Shown: positions 1-5,299 of the stretch, piece by piece | Position numbering within the stretch: the stretch's first letter is position 1 | Layout: each line of letters starts with the position of its first letter | Assembly: GCA_003156615.1 (NCBI GenBank) | Contig: PMHI01000481.1 | Coordinates: 21,392-26,690, forward strand | Reading direction: 5' to 3' | DNA from: Acidobacteriaceae bacterium | GTDB taxonomy: Bacteria > Acidobacteriota > Terriglobia > Terriglobales > SbA1 | DNA length: 5,299 nt | Translations under genes and position numbers: made by a program | Notes under the pieces: model-generated | Told to the model about the DNA's origin: nothing | What the model saw: the letters and a program-made list of their open reading frames with translations, nothing else | Databases searched by the model: none

Positions 1-168
1 ACCCTCATCCAATTCCATGACAATCAGGTCTCCTTTGGTCGAGACCTTGCCGATCGGGTGCCCCGGTTCGGTCTGTTCCTCCTGAGCATAGGACAGGCTC
101 GGATACAGGAGGAGGCCACATAGAACCAAAATTCCACATCGCGCTGAACAGCCGGTGCGTTCCTTCAT
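1..168 (-). CDS. Exported protein of unknown function (N-terminal part, cut by window start)
   Basis: This reads 56 codons from ATG at 168-166 down to base 1 without a stop; the rest of the gene lies outside the window. The N-terminus is a classic Sec signal peptide: a basic n-region (MKERTGCSAR), a hydrophobic core (about residues 11-25, CGILVLCGLLLYPSL), and a likely signal peptidase I cleavage after Ala28 in the context SYA|QE. No lipobox precedes either core cysteine (SARC, LVLC), so a lipoprotein is unlikely. The mature start is acidic and polar (QEEQTEPGHP) followed by IGKVSTKGDLIVMELDEG, which looks like the beginning of a beta-rich domain; I do not recognise the family. The start is well supported by the Shine-Dalgarno sequence AGGAGGTGA immediately upstream. 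It is divergent from the large signalling gene and may share a control region with it. The protein is probably periplasmic, outer-membrane or secreted. A functional link to the kinase is not shown. Confidence 0.78.
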   Translation of the reverse strand, partial: MKERTGCSARCGILVLCGLLLYPSLSYAQEEQTEPGHPIGKVSTKGDLIVMELDEG

Positions 169-178
169 GTCACCTCCT
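169..178 (-). promoter_or_regulatory. Strong Shine-Dalgarno site of the exported-protein gene
   Basis: On the - strand the bases just before the ATG read AGGAGGTGAC. AGGAGGTGA is a nine-base match to the complement of the 16S rRNA 3' end, and AGGAGG ends four bases before the ATG. This fixes the start codon of the leftward gene and suggests efficient translation. It contrasts with the rightward gene, which has no comparable site. Confidence 0.85.
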
Positions 179-223
179 GGATCTGCCGCTAAAACAAGAC
201 CACTGAATTCGCTAAAGAAGACG

Positions 224-273
224 TTTCATATGTTATATATAATATCCGATAGTTGGCCTAAACCTTTTAAGGT
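224..273. promoter_or_regulatory. Putative divergent promoter/operator zone (AT-rich block plus dyad)
   Basis: Within otherwise GC-rich DNA, bases 224-250 are almost entirely A/T. On the + strand there is a perfect TATAAT (238-243) and an extended -10-like TGtTATATA (231-239), but neither has a -35 match at 16-18 bases. On the - strand TATATA (239-234) lies 17 bases from TTTAGG (262-257), which matches TTGACA at only three of six positions. The adjacent palindromic stretch ACCTTTTAAGGT (262-273) could be a regulator site. The location, 55-105 bases upstream of the exported-protein start, fits a promoter for that gene best. The strand and exact elements are uncertain. Confidence 0.3.
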
Positions 274-506
274 GTCTTGGATTTTGCGGTGTAGGAGCCT
301 TCCATCTTCCAAAAGGCCGCAGTTCGGTCCGCGTGAAGCCCTGTGTTTTCGGTTCGGACGGGTCGTTCGTCGTTAACCGCCGCAGCGTGAGGTCCCCAAT
401 TCCAGCTGGTTGAGTTTTTCGAGGGCAGGTCATATGATGTTCGTGGTTCGGCTGGAATCGTGACTCTCGACACACGAAGCGCCCTGAAAGTCAGCGGGCA
501 ATCATC

Positions 507-536
507 GTGGAACTCTCACAAGTGGAACTCTCACAA
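507..536 (+). repeat. Perfect 15-bp tandem duplication containing two candidate start codons
   Basis: GTGGAACTCTCACAA occurs twice with no gap (507-521 and 522-536). In frame it encodes VELSQ-VELSQ, and each copy begins with GTG. The duplication leaves the frame intact. From memory, related proteins begin with a single short segment followed by a YVLE-like motif, so GTG 522 may be the ancestral start and the other copy an added one. The repeat is seen directly; its origin is inferred. Confidence 0.95.
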
Positions 537-3500
537 TATGTTCTCGAAACTCTCCGCGAGGATGGCGAGTTTGTACTGTCCCGGGGCGAGCACTCGAACC
601 AACCCGGTTCACCGTCCGTTTTCCTCCTAGTTCCTGCTTCGACGCAGCCAGCGTTGGAGACCCTAAAAAAGATAGAGTACGAATATTCGTTGAGGGATGA
701 ACTCGACTCAGCTTGGGCGGTTCGGTCTCTGGCCCTCTCCGAGCACTGTGGGCGGACGACGCTCGTGCTCGAAGATCCTGGCGGTGAGACTCTCGATCGC
801 TTCCTTCCGGGGCCGATGGAAATGACGCGGTTCCTGCGCTTCGCCGTCGGTACCGCAGCCGCACTCAGCGGGTTGCACGAGAAAGAACTGATCCACAAGG
901 ATGTGAAGCCGGCAAATGTCCTTGTTAATCCCGCGACGGGTCAGGCTCGTCTCATGGGCTTTGGGATTGCTTCCCGCCTTTCGCGTGAGCGCCAGGCGCC
1001 CGAACCTCCCGAGTTCATAGCCGGCACACCCGCCTACATGGCCCCCGAACAGACCGGGCGAATGAATCGCTCGATCGATTCGCGGAGCGACCTATATGCG
1101 CTCGGCGTGACGCTTTACGAGATGGTCACGGGGACTCTTCCATTCACGGCGACCGATCCGATGGAACTGGTGCACTCCCATATCGCGCGGCAGCCGGTGC
1201 CGCCAGGAGAGCGGTTGAACGGTATCCCGGGCCCGGTTTCGGCAATCGTGATGAAATTGCTCGCCAAGACGGCTGAGGAGCGATATCAGACAGCAGCCGG
1301 CGCTGCGAGCGATCTTCGGCGCTGTCTTGATGAATGGGAAACGAAGGGCTGGATTGATGAGTTTCCGCTTGGCGAACACGACATGCCAGACCGGCTGCTG
1401 ATTCCCGAAAAATTGTACGGGCGAGGATCTGAAATTGGGACCCTCCTCGCTGCTTTCGACCGCATCGTCGCCGGCGGCCGACCGGAGTTGGTGCTCGTTT
1501 CTGGATACTCCGGCATCGGCAAGTCATCCATTGTCAATGAACTCCACAAGCCGCTTGTTCCGCCGCGGGGCCTGTTTGCGTCAGGCAAGTTCGACCAGTA
1601 CAAGCGCGACATCCCTTACGCCACCTTGGCGCAGGCTTTTCAGAGCCTCATCCGCTTACTGCTAAGCAAGAGCGAAAAGGAGCTGAGTCGATGGAGAGAT
1701 GCCCTTCGTGAAGCGTTAGATCCGAACGGACAGCTCATTGTGGATCTGGTTCCCGACTTGAAGCTCATCATCGGGGAACAACCACCGGTTCCTGAGCTTC
1801 CGCGACAGGATGCGCAGGGCCGTTTCCAACTTGTGGTCCGTCGATTTATCAGCGTATTCACACGGGAACATCCGCTGGCCATATTCTTCGACGATTTGCA
1901 ATGGCTCGACGCGGCAACGCTCGATTTGATGGAGGATCTGTTGACTCGGCCGGGCGTGGAACATTTGATGTTGATCGGCGCCTACCGGGACAACGAAGTT
2001 GATCCTACCCATCCGCTGATGCGCAAGCTCGAAGCGATCCGCCAAGCTGGTGCGACAGCGCAGGATATCGTGCTTGCGCCCCTAGCTCGTGAAGACCTGC
2101 GACAATTAGTTGCCGATTCTCTCCACTGCGAACCAGAGCGCGCCAAACCGCTGGCGCGATTGATCCACGACAAGACTGCTGGCAATCCATTTTTCGCCAT
2201 TCAGTTCTTTTCTGCCCTTGCCGAAGAGAACCTACTCACCTTCGATCACGGCGAACGCCGATGGTCCTGGGACCTGAATCGCATTCAGGCCAAGGGTTAT
2301 GCCGACAATGTGGTGGACCTCATGGTTGCGAAGTTGAACCGGCTACCCGTCGAAACCGTGAATGCATTAAAGCGGCTTGCCTGCCTCGGCAACAGCGCCG
2401 AGTTCGCCCTACTGGCATTGGCGTACGAGGTTTCGGGAGAGGAGCTGCACAGCGATCTACAGGAAGCGCTGCGAACCGGACTCGTTCTCCATTCAGAAGG
2501 CGCGTATAGGTTCCTCCATGACCGGGTTCAGGAAGCAGCCTATTCCTTGATCCCTGAGGATCTTCGCGCCGAGGCGCATCTCCGAATCGGCAGGCTGCTG
2601 GTAGAGCACACTTCTCGTGAGAAGCGGGAGGAAGCGATCTTCGAGATCGTCAATCAACTGAACCGCGGCGCCGCATTGATCACCTCACAAGACGAGCGCG
2701 AGCAACTGGCGGAGCTCAACCTGATTGCGGGCAAGCGCGCCAAGGCTTCTACGGCCTACGCCTCAGCCCTCAACTATCTCGTGGGTGGTGCGGCACTGTT
2801 GCCAGACGACTGTTGGGAGCGCCGGCCGGAGCTCATTCTCGCGCTGGAACTGCACCGGGCCGAATGCGAGTTCCTGACTGGCGAACCGGCGACCGCGGAG
2901 GCGCGCTTGACCATGCTTTCCTCCCGCGCTGCCAATGCTATCGATCAAGCGACCATCGCCTGCCTGCGCGTTGACCTGTACACGACGCTCGACCGGAGCG
3001 ACCGGGCGGTCGACGTCTGTCTCGCCTACCTGCGTCATCTGGGCATCGACTGGTCGCCGCACCCACCGGAAGAACTAGCGCGACGTGAATACGAGCGTAC
3101 CTGGTCACTGCTCGGAAGCCGCGCGATTGAGGAGCTCGTTGATCTGCCGTTGATGAGCGACGCGTTGTCCCTCGCAACCCAGGATGTTCTGACCAAGGTC
3201 GTGCCGCCGGCCCTGTTTACCGACCGTAATCTGCTTTCGCTCGTAATCTGCCGAATGGTGAATCTCAGTCTCGAGTACGGCAACAGCGACGGATCGTGCT
3301 TTGCTTATGTGTTCCTTGGCATGATCGCTGGACCCCACTTCGATAATTATGAGGGTGGTTTCCAGTTCGGCCAGCTCGGGTATGCGCTGGTCGAAAAGCA
3401 CAGTTTGCATCGTTATCGGGCACGAACCTACATGGCATTCGGAAGTTTCGTTATGCCATGGACGAGGCACGTTCGGACAGGTCGTGATCTGGTACGTCGC

Positions 3501-5299
3501 GCCTTCGATGTCGCGAATAGAATCGGCGACCTTACCTTCGGTGCATATAGCTGCAACAACCTGAATACAAATCTTCTCGCAGCGGGAGATGCGTTGGCCG
3601 AAACGCAAGGTGAGGCCGAGCAGGGTCTCGAGTTTGCACATAAGGCGCGATTCGGTCTCGTCATTGCGATCATTACTGTGCAGCTCCAACTGATCCGGAC
3701 GCTTCGTGGTCTGACGCCGGCATTCGGATGTTTTGACGACGAGCAGTTCGAGGAACGCCGCTTCGAACACGACTTGGCGAGCCAGGCGGATCTGGCACTG
3801 GCGGAGTGCTGGTATTGGATTCGGAAGCTGCAGGCCCGCGTGCTGGCGGGCGATTATCGTTCCGCAATCGACGCGTCCTCAAAGGCTCGACCGTTGCTTT
3901 GGACCTCCCCTTCCTTTTTTGAGACGGCGGAATATGAATTCTACAGCGGCCTCTGTCGGGCAGCGTTGTGTGATTGCACATTGGCGGACGAGCGCCGCAA
4001 TCATCTCGAGGCTCTAGCCGCCCACTATCGCCAGCTCGAGGTCTGGGCGGCGAACTGTCCGGAAAATTTCGAGAACCGCACCGCGCTGGTGGGTGCAGAG
4101 ATCGCTCGTTTGGAAGGGCGAGAACTGGATGCCGAACATCTCTACGAAAAGGCCATCCGGTCAGCGGATGCAAACGGCTTTGTCCACAATGGGGCGCTCG
4201 CAAACGAACTCGCCGCACGATTCTACGCGGCGCGTGGTTTCGAAAAGATCGCAAACGCCTACTTACAGGAGGCTCGGAACGGCTATCTCCGTTGGGGAGC
4301 CAATGGCAAGGTGAAGCAACTCGACCATTTGTATCCACACCTCGGGGAAGAATCGCCCGCTCACGGCTCCACGAGCACAGCTATGGCGCCGGTCGAACCC
4401 TTGGCGTATCCACACCTCAAGAACGAGCCCGATCCCGGCCCCACCAGCACCATTGTGGCATCGGTCGAACTCCTGGATCTGGCGACGGTGATTAAAGTCT
4501 CGCAAGCAGTCTCGGGCGAGATGGTTCTGGAAAAATTGATGGACAGACTCATGCGCGCGGCCATCGAGCACGCAGGCGCGGAGCGGGGTCTCTTGATAGC
4601 TCCGCGAGGTGATACGCTGCAGATGGAAGCGGAAGCAACCATCGGTGGAGAGGGTGTGACCGTGCATCTCCGAGATGGCACCCCTGTCCCCGCCGCGTTG
4701 CCTGAATCTCTAGTTCGCTATGTAATGCGCACTCGAGAGATAGTGATTCTCGATGATGCATCCGTGCAGACTCCGTTTTCTGCGGATCCCTACATCGTTC
4801 AGTCTCGCGCCCATTCCATTTTGTGTCTACCGTTAGTGAACCAGACCAAGCTCATCGGTATTCTCTACCTTGAAAACAATCTGACGCCATATGTTTTCAC
4901 TCCTGGCCGCGTCACGGTGTTGAAGGTGCTCGCGTCGCAAGCAGCAATCTCGCTCGAGAATACTCGCCTTTATGGTGATCTCGAAGATCGCGAAGCGAGG
5001 ATTCGCCGCCTGGTCGAGGCCAATGTTGTGGGGGTTGTCATGTGGACTCTCGACGGTGCCATCATCGAGGCCAATGAAGCATTTCTCCACATGGTGCAAT
5101 ATGGCCACGAAGATCTCGCCTCCGGTCGTGTGCGCTGGAGAGACCTCACGCCCGCCGAATGGCGCGACTGCGACGAACGGGCAGTAGCTGATTTAAAGGC
5201 GACCGGGGCCTTTCAACCTTTCGAGAAGGAGTACTTCCGGAAAAACGGTAGCCGCGTCCCAGTGCTCGTCGCCGGCGCACTCTTCGAAGGAAGTAGGAA
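507..5299 (+). CDS. Giant Ser/Thr-kinase-like / STAND ATPase / GAF / PAS sensor kinase (N-terminal 1597 residues, cut by window end)
   Basis: The frame is open from GTG 507 to the window end. Residues 11-272 are a protein-kinase fold with HKDVKPANVL (130-139, catalytic Asp132, Asn137), MAPE (178-181), the helix-F Asp195 and Arg259. The beta3 lysine is not visible and DFG is GFG (151-153), so phosphotransfer is doubtful. Residues 304-600 are an AAA_16/STAND ATPase: YGR 304-306, Walker A GYSGIGKS 333-340, Walker B FFDD 460-463, GNPFF 559-563. FLHDRVQEAAY (669-679) leads into a TPR-like helical region (about 690-1270). Then come a hinge (1276-1339), a GAF domain (about 1340-1490) ending in the SLENTRLY helix (1482-1489), and a PAS domain from about 1497, truncated. 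Related proteins continue into HisKA and HATPase domains, so this is likely a cytoplasmic hybrid sensor histidine kinase. No signal peptide or membrane segment is seen. GTG 507 and GTG 522 are both possible starts, neither with a good ribosome site. The first in-frame ATG (near 816) would cut into the kinase domain and is rejected. The family assignment is firm; the ligand and output are unknown. Confidence 0.95.
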   Translation, partial: MELSQVELSQYVLETLREDGEFVLSRGEHSNQPGSPSVFLLVPASTQPALETLKKIEYEYSLRDELDSAWAVRSLALSEHCGRTTLVLEDPGGETLDRFLPGPMEMTRFLRFAVGTAAALSGLHEKELIHKDVKPANVLVNPATGQARLMGFGIASRLSRERQAPEPPEFIAGTPAYMAPEQTGRMNRSIDSRSDLYALGVTLYEMVTGTLPFTATDPMELVHSHIARQPVPPGERLNGIPGPVSAIVMKLLAKTAEERYQTAAGAASDLRRCLDEWETKGWIDEFPLGEHDMPDRLLIPEKLYGRGSEIGTLLAAFDRIVAGGRPELVLVSGYSGIGKSSIVNELHKPLVPPRGLFASGKFDQYKRDIPYATLAQAFQSLIRLLLSKSEKELSRWRDALREALDPNGQLIVDLVPDLKLIIGEQPPVPELPRQDAQGRFQLVVRRFISVFTREHPLAIFFDDLQWLDAATLDLMEDLLTRPGVEHLMLIGAYRDNEVDPTHPLMRKLEAIRQAGATAQDIVLAPLAREDLRQLVADSLHCEPERAKPLARLIHDKTAGNPFFAIQFFSALAEENLLTFDHGERRWSWDLNRIQAKGYADNVVDLMVAKLNRLPVETVNALKRLACLGNSAEFALLALAYEVSGEELHSDLQEALRTGLVLHSEGAYRFLHDRVQEAAYSLIPEDLRAEAHLRIGRLLVEHTSREKREEAIFEIVNQLNRGAALITSQDEREQLAELNLIAGKRAKASTAYASALNYLVGGAALLPDDCWERRPELILALELHRAECEFLTGEPATAEARLTMLSSRAANAIDQATIACLRVDLYTTLDRSDRAVDVCLAYLRHLGIDWSPHPPEELARREYERTWSLLGSRAIEELVDLPLMSDALSLATQDVLTKVVPPALFTDRNLLSLVICRMVNLSLEYGNSDGSCFAYVFLGMIAGPHFDNYEGGFQFGQLGYALVEKHSLHRYRARTYMAFGSFVMPWTRHVRTGRDLVRRAFDVANRIGDLTFGAYSCNNLNTNLLAAGDALAETQGEAEQGLEFAHKARFGLVIAIITVQLQLIRTLRGLTPAFGCFDDEQFEERRFEHDLASQADLALAECWYWIRKLQARVLAGDYRSAIDASSKARPLLWTSPSFFETAEYEFYSGLCRAALCDCTLADERRNHLEALAAHYRQLEVWAANCPENFENRTALVGAEIARLEGRELDAEHLYEKAIRSADANGFVHNGALANELAARFYAARGFEKIANAYLQEARNGYLRWGANGKVKQLDHLYPHLGEESPAHGSTSTAMAPVEPLAYPHLKNEPDPGPTSTIVASVELLDLATVIKVSQAVSGEMVLEKLMDRLMRAAIEHAGAERGLLIAPRGDTLQMEAEATIGGEGVTVHLRDGTPVPAALPESLVRYVMRTREIVILDDASVQTPFSADPYIVQSRAHSILCLPLVNQTKLIGILYLENNLTPYVFTPGRVTVLKVLASQAAISLENTRLYGDLEDREARIRRLVEANVVGVVMWTLDGAIIEANEAFLHMVQYGHEDLASGRVRWRDLTPAEWRDCDERAVADLKATGAFQPFEKEYFRKNGSRVPVLVAGALFEGSR
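4332..4484 (+). repeat. Diverged tandem duplication of about 75 bp in the hinge before the GAF domain
   Basis: Copy 1 starts at 4332 and copy 2 at 4407, exactly 75 bases (25 codons) apart. Both start with the identical 12 bases TATCCACACCTC (YPHL). Further on they share a TSTxxAxVExL pattern, at residues 1289-1299 and 1313-1323, once a one-residue gap is allowed. Copy 2 runs on into the conserved-looking LATVIKVSQAVSGE segment that leads into the GAF domain. The hinge is rich in Pro, Ser, Thr, Glu and Gly, so it is likely flexible. The first bases are identical while the rest has diverged, which suggests an older in-frame duplication. It lengthens the linker between the helical region and the GAF domain. 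Confidence 0.8.

Larger units (their letters stand above)
169..506. other. Divergent intergenic spacer, no gene seen
   Basis: This stretch separates the two divergent start codons. Open frames crossing it on either strand have no ribosome binding site, no recognisable protein motif and low-complexity or arginine-rich composition, so I read it as non-coding. It contains an AT-rich block (about 224-250), a 12-base dyad (262-273, ACCTT-TT-AAGGT) and an 8-base inverted repeat, attccagc at 399-406 against gctggaat at 451-458, with a loop of about 44 bases that is too long for a convincing hairpin. The 3' two thirds (about 280-506) could be a long 5' leader of the kinase transcript. I see no tRNA, rRNA, riboswitch or intrinsic terminator. 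The frame of the large gene is closed upstream by a TGA at 435-437. Confidence 0.7.

Noticed and set aside
155..376. 73-codon + strand frame across the spacer
   Set aside because: It overlaps the start and ribosome site of the exported-protein gene in antisense, has no ribosome site of its own, and its translation resembles no known protein.
399..458. Inverted repeat attccagc / gctggaat as a possible hairpin or terminator
   Set aside because: The stem is only 8 bases with a loop of about 44 bases and no T-run after it, which is likely chance.
233..475. 80-codon - strand frame in the spacer
   Set aside because: It runs through the AT-rich promoter-like block, lacks a ribosome site and shows no domain or signal sequence.
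538..630. ATG-initiated 30-codon frame just inside the start of the large gene
   Set aside because: It is out of frame with the kinase, ends at TAG 628-630, and has no Shine-Dalgarno site. The GTG frame matches the known start of this protein type.
3105..3770. 221-codon open frame on the - strand
   Set aside because: It lies wholly antisense to the helical region of the large gene, whose + strand reading matches a coherent protein. The antisense translation shows no recognisable motif and reflects GC-biased codons.
3673..4338. Second 221-codon open frame on the - strand
   Set aside because: It is antisense to the same gene, with an arginine-, proline- and serine-rich translation typical of a shadow frame and no ribosome site worth noting.
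3974..4495. 173-codon open frame on the + strand in another frame
   Set aside because: It overlaps the helical region and hinge of the large gene. Its repeated STPQ/RARSRPH-like pieces simply mirror the 75-bp hinge duplication read out of frame.

Overview
The window holds two divergently oriented genes, both cut by the window edges, with a gene-free spacer of about 340 bases between them. About 90% of it is one giant open reading frame on the + strand (GTG at 507 to beyond base 5299, at least 1597 codons). It encodes the N-terminal part of a multidomain signalling protein of the type annotated as 'trifunctional serine/threonine-protein kinase / ATP-binding protein / sensor histidine kinase'. 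Readable domains, in order, are a Ser/Thr-kinase-like domain (about residues 11-272), an AAA/STAND-type ATPase with intact Walker A and B motifs (about 304-600), a long alpha-helical TPR-like region (about 690-1270), a short hinge, a GAF domain (about 1340-1490) and the start of a PAS domain (about 1497 to the edge). The expected histidine kinase core would lie beyond the window and is not seen.

On the - strand, bases 168 to 1 encode the first 56 residues of an exported protein. It has a clear Sec signal peptide and a textbook Shine-Dalgarno sequence. Its function is not recognisable from what is visible.

The spacer (169-506) contains a strongly AT-rich block around 224-250 and a small dyad at 262-273. 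This is the likely promoter zone for one or both genes, but no clear -35/-10 pair stands out. The large gene has no convincing ribosome binding site. Its start lies in a perfect 15-bp tandem duplication that supplies two in-frame GTG codons.

The organism looks like a Gram-negative, fairly GC-rich soil or environmental bacterium. This rests on the Sec signal peptide, the GC-rich third codon positions, and my recollection that this kinase-ATPase-GAF-PAS architecture is common in proteobacteria such as Bradyrhizobium and Burkholderia relatives and in several uncultured soil phyla. The lineage cannot be fixed from this sequence.

The domain order suggests one cytoplasmic polypeptide that senses a ligand or partner through its helical, GAF and PAS segments, uses nucleotide binding by the STAND ATPase as a switch, and signals through a C-terminal histidine kinase. 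The N-terminal kinase-like domain has lost the usual beta3 lysine and the Asp of DFG, so it may be a pseudokinase or allosteric module. I did not find a wholly new system. The most individual features of this copy are two in-frame duplications (start codon region and hinge) and the degenerate kinase domain.
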